Positions 24,545 to 36,900 are shown, counted from the first letter of the stretch. The stretch is DNA of 64,000 bases from Nigrospora sphaerica (GCA_018287875.1 JAGVVL010000009.1:1736001-1800000); one strand, 5' to 3'. The notes: generated by a model from the sequence alone, not told the origin. Numbers and translations: made by a program.

Positions 24545-25054
24545 GGACCCGCAGATGCTGAAAGGGGTCGGATCTGGGCCGACGTTACGCCCAAACCAGC
24601 GCTCACCCCCGAACCACCTCACAAGGGCTACTCGCACCATTCAACAAGGGGCTAGCCTTTGGGAGGAAGCGAGCATTGTGGCATGTCCAGAACTTGGCTT
24701 TGCTGTGCTCATGGTTGCGAAGCGGCCGGCGCTACGGACATTTGAACATGGTTGCAACGGGGGCAATGTAATACTTGTGTCCGCCGCCAGATGCCAGATA
24801 TTTCGATGATAGCAATGGTCCAAGCTGTGACTCGTACTCGGTAGTGAAGGCAATCGCTCTTAGCCTTTCGATCGGAAATGTTATACAGATCAAATTCGGG
24901 AGCAAGGCGCCCCAAAGAAGAAGGTGAGAAACCGGCTCAAAAGCCTTATCGCCAATGTCACGGACCCGCCAAACCCGACTCCATAACTCCGGCAACTGAC
25001 TCGTACAGTCGCATGAAATCCTCCGGTGCATAGCCGCTGAGCCTCTTTGGGCCC
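24545..25054. other. Convergent 3' region GH79 / MARVEL-like gene
   Basis: No gene called. One minus-strand frame stays open just past the MARVEL-like stop codon (24958-25056), but no splice site links it. Confidence 0.5.
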
Positions 25055-25972
25055 TCATCGGAATCGGTCGTGTGGAGTCGTTCTCCTCTCAAGCGTGTTG
25101 AATGCCATGGTGCGGGGAGTGAAGGGCATGGTACCCGTTTTCGGCGTCGGCGGGATTCCTTGCATCTCCCAGCTCTGGTCGGCCCGTTTGCCTGAGAATT
25201 CATCGTCGTCCGAGTCCTCGTTAATGTCGTTCTTGGGGTTGGGCCACATGGCCCACAGGGTCAGGCCCAAGTTGAAGAGATAAACCGCCCTGGACGCTTC
25301 GTTAGTACCTGGCTCCCGTGCCGCGGGGCGAGGTGGGGGATGAACCCACAGCATGATGACGGTGGCGGCGAAAGTTCCCTTGGCCATGTTGCAGGAGCTC
25401 TGCACCTTCTGGTTGGCGGCAACGCTGCAGGGCTTCGCAATGTACCAGGCCGAGGGGCTGGGCCGGTCCGGATCGGCGTAGTCGGGGCCGGCCTGGCCGT
25501 AGACGCTCACGGTGTAGAGCACCGTCAGGGACACGTTGAAAAGCAGGGCGAACAGAGGGTACCAGACGTGCATGATGGCGGCGATCAGCTTCGTCAGGAG
25601 GACGAACAAACTGATGACGGAGATGGCCACGTTGAAGTCGGTCAACCTGTTTGGGGCGCGTGTGAGTTCTCAGGGCCCCGGGACTGCTCATGCGACGCGG
25701 CGCAAAGAGGGGGAGGGGGGTTCTCACGTTCGGGTCCAGACGAAGGGGATGGTAGGCAGGGGCTTGTAGTTGGCGTAAGCGTAGAGGACGATGTTGGGAC
25801 TCGAGTTGAAGCCCAGCTCGTCGCCCGCTCGCCACAGCTGGGTTCGGTAGAGGTCGGGCTGAGCGAGGCCAAATAGGACCAAGAGGACGATGGTGCCCAG
25901 CAGCTCCGGTACCATGACGAGGAACATGGCCGGCAGCGAGGGCCATTTGCGGTGTAAGATGTGGTAACCCAT
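25055..25972 (-). CDS. MARVEL-like four-TM membrane protein
   Basis: Exons on the minus strand: 25972-25728 and 25646-25055, giving 278 residues. The 81-nt intron (GTGAGA ... AACAG) joins PFVWTRT to LTDFNVAISVISLF. Four hydrophobic segments are visible: FLVMVPELLGTIVLLVLFGL, VAISVISLFVLLTKLIAAIM, WYPLFALLFNVSLTVLYTVS and GTFAATVIMLWV. The tail from about residue 205 is cytosolic and polar, with an acidic NDINEDSDDDE patch. The topology and size match fungal MARVEL-domain proteins of unknown function in the plasma membrane or vesicles. The family call rests on topology and general resemblance only. Confidence 0.75.
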
Positions 25973-28900
25973 GGTGGTTATGGATTGGCGGCGCAGCTTT
26001 TCGGTCAGAGGGGCTCACAGTTCCGGGCGGCGATCGCGCAACAGGTGGGAAGAGGACGGGTTATCGTCGCTGGCTGCCAGCAGTCGGAGGAGTCGTCTCA
26101 CATCGGATAGGAGGCGGACACAGAGTAAAGCGACGATGTTGGACCCGTCCACACACACATACACGCACACATGTACAAGCACACACGTGAGAGGGTAGAA
26201 AGGGCCAAGAGGGCAGCTTTAAAACTTGTATAGGCCGTCAGCAGCGTGGCGACGCAATCGCCGGACGACGGGCGCCGGGCCTGTTGCTGCTGCTGCATGG
26301 CCCATCCAACCATCACGGCCGACACGGGTGATGGGGTGGCAGGGCGGCCCAATGAGAGCGACGGGCGGCCGTCGCGCACGTATTCCCGTAAGCGCCGAGT
26401 CAAGGGCAATACGGCCTACGATAGGCCGGCCGCCCTCGAAAGGCGCCGACGCGGGGACGGCCGTGACCAATCGCGCGCCCGCTGCCAGTGCGACGATGCG
26501 TGGGGAGTGATTGCGCCCGCCCGTCATTGGCTGCCCACACTCCATCGTGCCCCAACTAATTGATCTCCAGCTGACCAACCAGCCAGCCAGCCCACGCAAG
26601 CGCTTGTCCCCTCTCTCACTCTTTGTCTCTCGCCTTGTTCATCTTCCTCGCCCGTCACCTCGGCAGAAGGAGGCCGGGCAAGGCAAAGAAGGAGGACCTT
26701 TGTCCTTTCCGCCTACGCTTGGTTGGCAAGGCCGTCCCATCACGCATACTCCCCCCCTTCCACGTGTTAAGGGCCGGGCCGGTGCCAAGAGGGCGAACGA
26801 GGCCCCCAGCGCGCACTCCATAGCCGTGCACTCACCACCTACCTCCTTCGGCGCGATTGAACGAACCCCCCCAAGGGCAGAGGGTTCAAGGTTATATACC
26901 CAGGCGCGTACGACGCATCCGGCACATCACACATCAAGCGCGACCCGTAATAACAGAGTCACATCTCTTCCCCATGTGCGCAAGTGTCGATTCCCCTGCT
27001 TTTCCAAACCAAGATGGGGAGTACCCAGGTCAAGAGGCAAGGAGGAACAGCCTCCGGCTCCTTATATTCACCTTGAACATTGGGGGCAACCGCGGAAAGG
27101 CGCGATGGCATCCTATTCCCACGTCAGCTCCGGCAGCAGTGGAAGCTAAAGTTCGGCGGAGCAGGTTAGCGGAAACGCTAGCCACTGTGTTGCATATCTG
27201 CTGTCATCACCGCAGTGTCTAGGAATAGACCACAGCGATGGGTTGGCGTCGTCCAGTCCCGTCTCTTCAGCATGACCCCTCGGGCAAGTCGCACAGACGC
27301 TACGGATAGAGGTAACCCACGGATTGGTCCAAGGCAGCAGGTATTCATTTGGCTTGAATGTACGCAAATGCAGAAGGAACGCCTAGGTGGCTTTCCTACT
27401 TAAGTAGGCCTCTTTTTCTCCCTCTCCGTGCCAAGCGTCCGCCCGGCAATCCATGTCTTTGAGGCCGTGTTCTCATCTAGAGAGATCAGTTGGGGAGGAG
27501 CCACATAAGAACCGTTCGAACATATATTACGTGTGTGCTCACCGACATTCAAGACGACGCGCGGCTTGAAGGGGGAAAGATGAAAGAACACATCGATGTC
27601 CTGGTGGAGGTGCTGCTCCGTCACCCACGGGGCCGTACAAGGCTGGACGCAATAGCCAGTGCGCGGCGTAGCCTACGGGGTGGTATGCTCAAGGTATGGA
27701 TGCATACATAGTACTTATAGGGCTCCTATATGGATCTGCGCTAATACTTTGGACCCTCCCACGATGTGGGCGTAATTGTCAATGCACGGGCAGCCCTGCC
27801 GGGTTAGACACCGGACAGCAGATCCGTTGCAAGCACTCACTACCTCGGCCGTTTGTGGAGTGTCTTGCGTGTTCCTATTCCGCATAGACGTATACCTAGT
27901 AGTCATACAAGTTCGTGCTGATATTTAATGCCCGCAAACGAGGATGGAGCAATGGGTTCATACTCGTCGACTTGCGTCGCTGGGGGTCTCAGCACCGGAA
28001 TGGGGACTCTGTATACCTGTATCTCGTGTCTCAAGAATACACAGTACGTACTTCCCTGGCCCCGAAGATGCCCGTCGGCGCAAGTCATGTATCGCATTCA
28101 TCCGCCAATCTTTGACTAGGGCGGAGGATGATATGGAAATGCCAACCCGAGCCTTGGTTGGGTGCGGCAACACACCCGTATGGATGAATCTGGTTTGATG
28201 TACTCGAATGATTGTGGTGCGCCGAGGGCTGCTTTCGTCCCACCGGGTGCTATTTCATGTGGAAGGGTAAATTCTTACATGGATTTCATGGGCGGACATC
28301 GCACCAGCGTGTCAATCATTTGCCTCTCTGGGGAATTCAGGAACAGCCCGGGATATGCGGGGGAAACGGCCCCGGTACCCATGGCGCTCCCATAACGCCG
28401 GGGTGGGTTATAGCAGTAGCAGCGCCTGCATGCATGTGCAAGGGCAATTGCGGCCTGCACTGAAAACTGTGCGGCCGGGACTGCTCGTCTGATTGATTTT
28501 CCCCCTGGCGTCCACCGCGTGCATGCCGTGCCACGTCCGACTTGGCCCAGCCGGCACCGCATGCGCGACGGCTTAGGGTCTAGACCGCCCGGATCGCCGA
28601 TCACGTACAGAAGAACGGAGGTCCTTGCGCTATTGCCAATAGTGAGGCCCCATTCTGTCAGGCACCCTGTATCGGCAAAGCGCGGAGCTCTCGACCGTAC
28701 GAGTCGTTCCGCGGTGCGCAGCAACCATGGTGCTACGGGCCGCTTGGTCGAATGACACCAGACACCTGGACTTCCATGGTTATTATCTTGCCCGACCACA
28801 CCGGCTCTGATATACTTCCGGTAGCAGGGTGACTGTTAGGGTTTTTCGAGCCGCTTGTGGGGCTTATAGAATGGGGTTTTCGGAAATGCCATGCTTGAAG

Positions 28901-29740
28901 ATGGCAATCTGTTTGGATCATGTCGGCATTTTGTACATGTACGTACCTCTCACCCGGGGTTGCCTTGTCTGAAAGAAGTACTTGCCTAAGCACTTTAGGT
29001 ACTTATCTACTTCTGTACCTACCTAAACCTGGTTACTTGGCTCCTTTGAGCTTGGCTTTGGAAGGACTTCCAGTCCACTAGGTGGTGCGTACAACTGGGT
29101 CACTGACGGATATACCGTCCACGATACTCGTTGAAAGCTCTGGAAATACAAAATCTAGTCGAGTACCGAGTACTTTACTAACTTACACCACTGCACTCCT
29201 TAGGCGGCTGTCCCCAGCTGCAAAGCCGGTCAATGCATGTCTGCTACACCCGAGTACAGGTCAGACATGCTGACCGCCGCCAGCGCTGGCAATAGTGTGC
29301 ATTCCCGTGCCTGCATGCCGGCCGGAGAATGTGTCTCCTACTTACCCTAAGCACCCCTGCCTAGCCTGCCAACCTCTACCTACGGTACATACATATGTGT
29401 CTCCACGACCGACCTCGGGCTCGGGAAGAGAAAAGATGAATACACGAGGGTGGGAGGCGGCGGGCGATATGAAGCGGGAGCGTACAGATTCTCTTGGCGC
29501 AGTGTATAGCTTGTGTAGATGGACCGTCTGGTCGTAAAGTGGCGGCGGATGCGAAAGAAGACTGCAAATGGGAGACTCATCACATCGACAGCACTATGGC
29601 ATTTCACTTCTGATTACCCTTCCGTACTTTGCTCTGTCGTGGCATCACCCAGGTCTGGAAAAGATTGACCCGATTCCATGGCCCCGACCTCCTGGGCGGT
29701 GGTGGGACCTTTTTTCCTTCTTTGCAGCGACGTGGCCAAA

Positions 29741-29762
29741 CCCCCCCCCCCCCCCCCCCCCC
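29741..29762. repeat. Poly-C run (22 C)
   Basis: Homopolymer of 22 cytosines; the exact length may be affected by sequencing. A second run of about 12 C is at 30057-30068. Confidence 0.85.
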
Positions 29763-29918
29763 GACATTCTTACCCTTTCTTCACCGAGCTCACCTTGCAC
29801 CCAGATACTTCCATACTCACTTAAACAAGTACCTCTTACTATACTGTATGAGAAAATCGGTTGGCATGCGCGGGTTGCGCCCTACTTCGTACCTTTTGGG
29901 CACGAGTAAGTCTCGGCA

Positions 29919-29945
29919 GGGAACCTCGGGAACCTCGGGAACCTT
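29919..29945. repeat. Tandem 9-bp repeat (GGGAACCTC)
   Basis: Three consecutive copies, the last diverging at its end. Confidence 0.8.
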
Positions 29946-31204
29946 TAACAAACGACATTTTGCCCCTTACAGTGTATACTAGGGAGAGCTAGAGTGAGTG
30001 GGTGTTAAGCCCAACGGCGTAGATCCGTTATAATGCGGCGCCGTCGAGTTTTCTCTCCCCCCCCCCCCTCCACAAAAAAGCAACAGCAGCAGACCGCCCC
30101 GTGGCCCCGGCTTTGCGGAACGCCAAGGAGGGAGGGCTGTTTGGTAACCCGTCTTGGACCAGCCTGGAACGCGCCGATCATCCAGCGAATCGGCCCCGTA
30201 GGCGCTGATCTCTCGGGCGACGCTTTTCAGGGCTGGGGGACGGGGAGGGGGCCGAGGTGGCCCAATGTTGCGTATGGAGGCCCTAGAGGCCATGTCACCC
30301 AGGGGACCCGTCGGCTTGCGACACTGACATCGATCGCCAGTTTAAAGTATTTCCTGCAGAATTCGGGCAGGGCGCTGGAACCGGCCTTACGGCTGGTGTA
30401 CCGGTCCCGAAAACCATCCCTCACCCGTTCAACCTTAACGGACCCCACCAGAACAGCTCCGGCCCCGGCTCCATCAGTCAGTTGCAGAGAGCGCTATCAT
30501 CGCCCGCCCAGCGCGCCCAAAAAGGCCATTCCATAGCCATCACGGCATCCCGCCTGCCCGCCTTGCTCGACCAGGCCTAGGTCGATACGAAACCGTCTCA
30601 ACCCTGCACACGCGCCCCCCTACCTAGGCGTCTTGCCCTGTTCAGGCTTCGGCCTCAAGCGTCGGGACGGTGGATAGCTTACTACCGGAGCTGGTGGCTG
30701 CTTTCAGGATAGGCGGATTGGATTGCAAGCAACCATCGCCTGCTTGTCTCCTCCAGTTGACTACCCGCCCATTCATCACCACTCCCGGCCCTTTCCACTT
30801 TTGCGGTACGCATCCATCCATCCCACCTATCCATCGCTTCAGGTCGCATCGCCCGCTGCTGCTGTCCATCATCTTCCCCATCCGCCCACCCACCCACCCC
30901 AGCCATCCCATCTGCAAGTCTTGCTGTCTGGTACGCCGTACTCCGTACCCAACTTACCGTACGACCGTGCTGCTCTACCTTTCCCCCGTCCCGACCACCG
31001 CCCTCAGCTGTTTTGGAGGTCTGGCTACCCGAGCCGACAACCGTCACCCCCTTGTTCGTGTTGGCTGTCATCATCCCGGCATCGAGCCGCTGGCCGCAAT
31101 CGTCGATTCCCTTTGACGACCTGCCTGCCCCAGCTGCTGCCGCATAGTGGATTCCTACCCTGTCCCAATGGTAATCGCTACTGCTGCGTACGCTAGGCTG
31201 CTTC

Positions 31205-34200
31205 ATGAATCTGGACAAGAGCCCAGACGACCTTCTTTTGCTTGCGACCCGTGCGGACGTTGATACCAATCCTTCTTCATCTTCGCCTCCCATTGGTGAC
31301 AACTTTCCTCTGCGCTCGCCTGCCGCCGTCGTTTCCTGCCACTCGTTGGTGACCTCGACCGACTCGGCGCCCATCGTCCCGAGCCCCCTGTCCCAGTCTG
31401 CCACCCACCGACAGCAAGTCTACCGAGACGCCGCTGGCAGCACCCGTGTCAGCGACATCGTGGAGGAGGAGTGGTCGTCGGAAGTTGGCCGCTATGGATT
31501 GAGTGCTGCAAGTCCAGCACACAGACACTTTGGTGACTCGGCCACCCGCGCGCACCCGGCCACCGAGACCAGCACTGCCACCACCAAGCCGCGATACCTG
31601 TCACCCGATAGCCCTCTAGCTCCGAACCCGGGCAAGCGACGGCCCGAGCCCGAGGAGGCGGCCGTGGCGGAGGAGGAAGAGGAGGGACAGTGGTCGACTC
31701 CCCGCATCCAGACCGACGAGCGCGCCCGTTGGCTGCCGCCGGCCAGAAAGAAGGCCCGGACACGCGCCCCCCCTCCAAGCCGGATCGACCTTGGCGGTTT
31801 CTCGAGATCCGTCCTGCCACTCAAGGCCGACGGCGTGACCTCGCCGCTCTTCTTCTCGCACAAGCAGAAGGCGCCCATGACACGACCCCCGAGCTTTTCA
31901 GGCCCCGAAGCTGTGGGTACCATGTTGCGGAGCGTGAGGGACTCGGCCGAAGTCACTACGCTGAAGCTCGCGCGGGGCACCGTCAGCTCGGCAAGCCCCG
32001 GGCGTTCTTCTAGCACGCCTGGGAGCTGGTCGTCCATCGATGCGGCATATCTGACCCGGAGCCCGGATGCGCAAACGCTGCCCTCTCTGCAGGGAATTGG
32101 CCTCCTGGAGCTGGTGGAGCGGGATGATAGGCCGACCTTCGTCGTGGATTCAACCACCGGCTTCAGCACTGCGTCCGGGCCCTTGACTCTTCTCTACGTG
32201 AACCCCGCCCTCCAAGTTCTGGATGGCATCCGCCGCCTGGTCTCGGGGGATTTCCAGGACGACTCCGAACCCAGAACCGAGTTTACCGCCTTCAAGTCGT
32301 GGGTACGAAACACTGGCACACAGGCGGATGGCCTCGACGCCTTCATGCCTGGCTTTCATTATGCCGGCCTTGAGTGGACCTGTGCGGTCATAAGGGGTCG
32401 TTTTCGATTCGTGAGCGCGAACAAAAGTGCTGCCTCGATAGTACACACTTCGCCGGAACCGCTGTTGGAGCGCGAGGCCAGCGTGGACTCACGAGAGCGC
32501 GGGACCACGCCCAACGCCCAACCCAAGACTCCGAGCGACATCGTGGTGCCCGATGCCCCGGATTATTTTGGCAGCATAACCACCCTGAGCATTGGGGAGC
32601 GTCCCCGGTCCATCGTCGGCAGCGACGGCGAAGCTCCCTACCTGCTGCGCCGGGATAGCGACTACGCCTCGGAATTTACGTCGTGTCATACGGAGCAGCC
32701 TTCCTTTGACTGGACCCGGATTCCCTTGACCGATGATCTCCCGGAACACGTCTTGTTTGCCCGCACCCGGGATTGGGCTTCCACTCCTCTCGGGCCCATA
32801 GAGACCTGGTCCACAGGGTTGCGTGCTGTGGCCAACATGGTTATGGGGAGCCCGCACCCTGCGGCCATGTACTGGGGGCCGGAATTCATTTGCATTTACA
32901 ACGAGGCCTACATACCCATGGCGGGAAAAAAGCACCCCGATCTAATGGGTCAAAGTTACAAGGATGCCTGGGCCGAGATCTGGGACGAGCTGGCCCCAGT
33001 CTTCGAGGGCGCTTGGAATTCCGGCCAGGCCACCATGAAAAACGACGACCGCCTCATTATTGATCGCTACGGTTTCGACGAGGAAGCCTTCTTCTCCTGG
33101 TCCATAGTTCCCCTGGTGGGCGAAGACGGCTCCGTCGTTGGGCTCTACAACCCTGCCTGGGAGAACACCCGGCGAAAGGTGGCCGAGCGGCGAATGCTAA
33201 CTCTGCGGGAAGTTGGCGAAAAGACGGCTCTGGCACGGGATGTCAAGAGCTTCTGGAGCCAGGTGCAACAAGGCCTCGAATACAACGAGGAAGATATACC
33301 GTTTGTAATGGTGTACTCGGTGACGGACGACTCGGAAAGTGACATGTCGTCAATGCATTCCGGAAGCCTGACGCACCCGCCCCAGCTTACTCTGGAAACG
33401 TCCCTGGGTATACCGGCGGGGCACCCGATCCTCGCCAGCCCGGTGGACCTCAAGACGAGTTCCGAAGGCTTCGCCCCCTATATGCGCGACTCCATGGCAC
33501 AGGCGGGCGTGCCCATTGTCCTCTCGAAAGACGACGGCTCGCTCGCCGAGCACCTCATGACTGGGTTTGACTTCCGAGGGCATACGGAGGATTGCCAGGC
33601 CATTGTTGTCTTCCCCATACATCCGACGACGGGTGGCGAGTGCGTCGTAGGCTTTATTGTCATTGGGGTGAATCCCCACCGGCCCTATGACGACGATTAC
33701 AAGCTATTTGTGAGCTTGCTGTCACGTCAGCTGGCGACGTCCATGGCCTCGGTTGTGCTTTTCGAGGAGGAAATTCGTCGAGGACAGAGGGCTGCCCGGC
33801 TTGCCGCCCTGGACCGGCAGGAGCTGACGAAACAGTTACATCTGCGGACACAAGAGGTAGAGGAAAGCGAGCTCAAGTTTACCCGGATGGCCGAGTTCGC
33901 TCCTGTCGGCATGTTCATTGCGAATTACGTGGGTCTGATCAATTATTGCAACGAGATGTGGTGGGAGATTTCGCAGCACCAGCCTCGGTCCGAGTACAAC
34001 GTCAACACATGGATGGACAGTGTGAACGACGACGATCGGCCAGGTTTGGAGCAGGTTTGGCAGAGGATGCTGGAGGAGCGCGTGGCTATCACACACGAGT
34101 TCAGGTTCAAGCGTTCCCGCAACCACGCCACGGGCGCTATCGACAGCTGGGTGCTAATGAGCGCCTATCCTGAGCCGGATGACTACGGAGGCATCAAGGG

Positions 34201-35815
34201 CATCTTTGGCTGCATCACCAACATCTCACAACAGAAGCTCGCCGAGCAAATCCAAAACCAACGCCGTGAAGAGGCTGTGGAACTGAAGCGGCAGCAGGAG
34301 AACTTTATTGACATCACTAGCCACGAGATGCGCAACCCACTCAGCGCCATCCTCCAGTGCGCAGATGAGATTTCGGGCACCCTGGCCAAGTTTCGGACCA
34401 TGACCGACTTCAACAAGGAAGCGCAGACGTTAAAGATGACGCTGGAGGAGTGCCTCGAGGCCGCCAACACCATCACACTCTGTGCGAGCCACCAGAAAAG
34501 AATTGTGGACGACATCCTCACTCTCTCCAAGCTGGACTCGCAACTCCTTTTGGTCACTCCCGTGGATGTGCAGCCTGTGGCCGTCGTCCAGCGGGTGCTG
34601 AAGATGTTCGAGGGCGAGCTGAACACGAATGGGATTCAGCTGAAGTTCCAAGTCAAGAATCGCTACCTCGACATGGGCGTGGATTGGGTGAAGCTGGACC
34701 CATCGCGATTGTTGCAGGTCCTAATCAACCTGATGACCAATGCCATCAAGTTCACCAACTCACGACCGGAGCGGTCTATCGTCGTTACGATGGATGCGTC
34801 CCGGGACATTTCCGAGCGGACAGATAAGGATATCAGTTTCTTCCCGACGGACCGTCCCGACAGCGTTGAGCTCACGGACGGCGAAGATTGGGGGACCGGT
34901 GAGAAGCTCAACCTTCATTTTTCGGTCCAGGACACGGGCCGGGGCCTTGACGAGCACGAGAAAAAACTGCTATTTCAAAGGTTCTCGCAGACGTCGCCCC
35001 GTACGCACGTCCAATACGGCGGATCCGGGCTGGGACTATTCATCTCCCGGATACTCACCGAGCTACAAGGCGGCCAGATCGGGGTGGACTCACAGAAAGG
35101 CGTTGGCAGCACATTTTCGTTTTATGTTCGCAGCCGGAAGACGGAAGGGCCTCGTGACAAACAGGCGGTGGCGACAGTGCCACCCTTGACGCGGGCTCCG
35201 GGTTCCTCCACGACGATCGAGAACCGGCAGCCGAAAAACGACGACATGGGGCCTCCAAGCAAGCCTAAACTGGTGGTCAAAGCGGCAGCACCGCCTGGCA
35301 AGCGGGTCTTTGATGTTTTAATCGTCGAAGACAACCTTGTCAACCAGAAGGTTCTCCAGAGACAACTAAGGAACAGCGGCAACAACACACTGGTGGCCAA
35401 TCACGGAGGCGAGGCCATCGAGACGCTGAAGATATCTCGCTACTGGAAGGGCCAAGAAGCGTCGGGCAAGGCCATCTCGGTCATCCTCATGGACATGGAG
35501 ATGCCTGTCATGGATGGCATGACGTGCGCGCGGAAGATTCGGGAGCTTGAACGGGAGGGGAGTATCGTCAGCCATGTCCCCATTATTGCTGTCACGGCGT
35601 ACGCCCGGCCCGAGCAGATCGAGGATGCCAAGGCCGCTGGTGTGGTAAGTCAAAGCATTTCCGCCCTCAAGGGCGCCGGGGTGCCTTGTCGCGATGCTAA
35701 CATTGGGCAGGACGATGTCATCTCCAAGCCTTTCCGTATGCCGGAGCTCATGCCCCGAATCGAGGAGCTCGTGGACCGATTCCAAGCCTCGCCGCAACAG
35801 GTAGCGACGGTATAG
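31205..35815 (+). CDS. Hybrid histidine kinase (PAS / HisKA / HATPase / receiver)
   Basis: Cytosolic two-component sensor, 1514 residues when the intron 35645-35710 is removed (1536 if retained). Order: a low-complexity N-terminus of about 230 residues; PAS-like regions around 295-400 and 530-650 (MYWGPEFICIYNEAYIPMAG); a GAF-like stretch about 670-880; a PAS at about 895-1010 (MAEFAPVGMFIANYVGLINY). Next are the HisKA H-box ITSHEMRNPLSAIL (phosphoacceptor His1040), the HATPase N-box LINLMTNAIKF (about 1178) and the G-boxes DTGRGLD and GGSGLGLFI. A C-terminal receiver starts at about 1369 (VLIVEDNLVNQKVL; acceptor Asp1430 in LMDMEMPVMDGM; Lys in SKPF). The intron has GTAAGT, GCTAAC and CAG signals and splits the receiver before DDVISKPF. 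No TM segment. Ligand and class are not assignable by eye. Confidence 0.92.
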   Translation: MNLDKSPDDLLLLATRADVDTNPSSSSPPIGDNFPLRSPAAVVSCHSLVTSTDSAPIVPSPLSQSATHRQQVYRDAAGSTRVSDIVEEEWSSEVGRYGLSAASPAHRHFGDSATRAHPATETSTATTKPRYLSPDSPLAPNPGKRRPEPEEAAVAEEEEEGQWSTPRIQTDERARWLPPARKKARTRAPPPSRIDLGGFSRSVLPLKADGVTSPLFFSHKQKAPMTRPPSFSGPEAVGTMLRSVRDSAEVTTLKLARGTVSSASPGRSSSTPGSWSSIDAAYLTRSPDAQTLPSLQGIGLLELVERDDRPTFVVDSTTGFSTASGPLTLLYVNPALQVLDGIRRLVSGDFQDDSEPRTEFTAFKSWVRNTGTQADGLDAFMPGFHYAGLEWTCAVIRGRFRFVSANKSAASIVHTSPEPLLEREASVDSRERGTTPNAQPKTPSDIVVPDAPDYFGSITTLSIGERPRSIVGSDGEAPYLLRRDSDYASEFTSCHTEQPSFDWTRIPLTDDLPEHVLFARTRDWASTPLGPIETWSTGLRAVANMVMGSPHPAAMYWGPEFICIYNEAYIPMAGKKHPDLMGQSYKDAWAEIWDELAPVFEGAWNSGQATMKNDDRLIIDRYGFDEEAFFSWSIVPLVGEDGSVVGLYNPAWENTRRKVAERRMLTLREVGEKTALARDVKSFWSQVQQGLEYNEEDIPFVMVYSVTDDSESDMSSMHSGSLTHPPQLTLETSLGIPAGHPILASPVDLKTSSEGFAPYMRDSMAQAGVPIVLSKDDGSLAEHLMTGFDFRGHTEDCQAIVVFPIHPTTGGECVVGFIVIGVNPHRPYDDDYKLFVSLLSRQLATSMASVVLFEEEIRRGQRAARLAALDRQELTKQLHLRTQEVEESELKFTRMAEFAPVGMFIANYVGLINYCNEMWWEISQHQPRSEYNVNTWMDSVNDDDRPGLEQVWQRMLEERVAITHEFRFKRSRNHATGAIDSWVLMSAYPEPDDYGGIKGIFGCITNISQQKLAEQIQNQRREEAVELKRQQENFIDITSHEMRNPLSAILQCADEISGTLAKFRTMTDFNKEAQTLKMTLEECLEAANTITLCASHQKRIVDDILTLSKLDSQLLLVTPVDVQPVAVVQRVLKMFEGELNTNGIQLKFQVKNRYLDMGVDWVKLDPSRLLQVLINLMTNAIKFTNSRPERSIVVTMDASRDISERTDKDISFFPTDRPDSVELTDGEDWGTGEKLNLHFSVQDTGRGLDEHEKKLLFQRFSQTSPRTHVQYGGSGLGLFISRILTELQGGQIGVDSQKGVGSTFSFYVRSRKTEGPRDKQAVATVPPLTRAPGSSTTIENRQPKNDDMGPPSKPKLVVKAAAPPGKRVFDVLIVEDNLVNQKVLQRQLRNSGNNTLVANHGGEAIETLKISRYWKGQEASGKAISVILMDMEMPVMDGMTCARKIRELEREGSIVSHVPIIAVTAYARPEQIEDAKAAGVVSQSISALKGAGVPCRDANIGQDDVISKPFRMPELMPRIEELVDRFQASPQQVATV

Positions 35816-36900
35816 CAACAGTCGGTGGCACGCACGTTGGTTTAATATTGCATGGAAGCATGGGTTGCGTGGTTATACCCCTTTATCGACGGTGCAAGGC
35901 GTTCGGGTTGGGCTTCAGGGGCGGGCCAGGGCGACAAGACCGGGGCTGCACAGTGAGAAAAATGTCCTGATGGCCAGCACGCGAGTGGCTCGGTTGACTT
36001 AGAATGGGGGTCTCGGTCCTCTAAACGGGGTGCGGCATGACGGCCTCAGGCGGCGTTTAGTGTTGGGTTACGGCGACATATACATACGAGATGAAGGCAG
36101 GCTCGTGCTGGAGTTGGTGGATCTGGTTTTAAGAGGTACCGGGCGAAAGACTGTATTACCTATCGAGGGGTATGGCTGTTGCTACAGCGAGAATGGGTGA
36201 TAAAGGGAGCAAACGCATGTACCGAGAAACCCGCCACGTTTTGCACCTATCCACACCTTCCATAACACATATACCTAGAAATGTACATGCACCTACCTCT
36301 TAGCTACAGCACTTCACCTGTGCACGGTATCGAATGCCAGGTCTCTGTCCGAGTAGAGTTTGCCGGGGTGCTCTTGACAGCGGTCCAGGGGTGCAAGGCC
36401 TTGCCATTCATTGCCCTAGTGTAGACGGATCTCCCCGTACACAGTGCATGAGAATACAATCTTCACACGGTGAAAGACCGGGTGCCGGCCAGCCCATATG
36501 GCGATGCCGCGCGTTACGTACTCGTTCCTCCCTTGCTCATCCAGCTTTGATCGAATCGACGTACGTTCACCACCGGCACCACCGCTCCCCACGCTATTCC
36601 AGGGAGGCGATGCCCTCGTCGTTTCACGTCCCCTTCTGCCAGGCGTCTGACTCGCATACCACCCTACGTTCCGTTCCTTCGCTGTGCCGCACCGTGGCGC
36701 AGATGTAGACCCGCCCCCCATGGCTCAACATGGGAACTCTCAACTGACTGCCGTCTGGTAAGGAAGCAAGCCCCCCCTGAGTTGATGATAGGAGCACATC
36801 GAGACTTTCCCGCAACCGGCCCTCCTTCTGATGCTGCGTATACTTAAACCCTGTGTGCCGCTCTCGAACCTGGAAACAGCCCTCTGACTATTTTGTCTAG
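35816..36900. other. Intergenic region kinase / GT90
   Basis: 3' UTR of the histidine kinase and promoter/leader of the GT90 gene. No separate gene supported. A possible initiator ATG for the GT90 lies at 36831. Confidence 0.5.

Larger units (their letters stand above)
25973..31204. other. Gene-poor tract between MARVEL-like gene and histidine kinase
   Basis: 5.2 kb with no supported gene. It holds a C/A repeat near 26150-26187, a TATATA box-like site near 26893, a small Cys-rich ORF at 27696-27887 without codon bias, clustered TACCTA motifs at 28978-29026, poly-C runs at 29741 and 30057, and a triple 9-bp tandem repeat at 29919-29945. From about 30600 the sequence is C/T-rich, consistent with the kinase leader. 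Confidence 0.5.

Noticed and set aside
24958..25056. Continuation of the MARVEL-like protein in another frame past its TGA
   Set aside because: No splice site or clear frameshift links the frames; the tail of this family is variable, so the stop at 25055 is acceptable.
26973..27222. 82-codon ORF downstream of a TATATA site
   Set aside because: Unbiased codon use and no recognisable feature beyond the TATA-like element.
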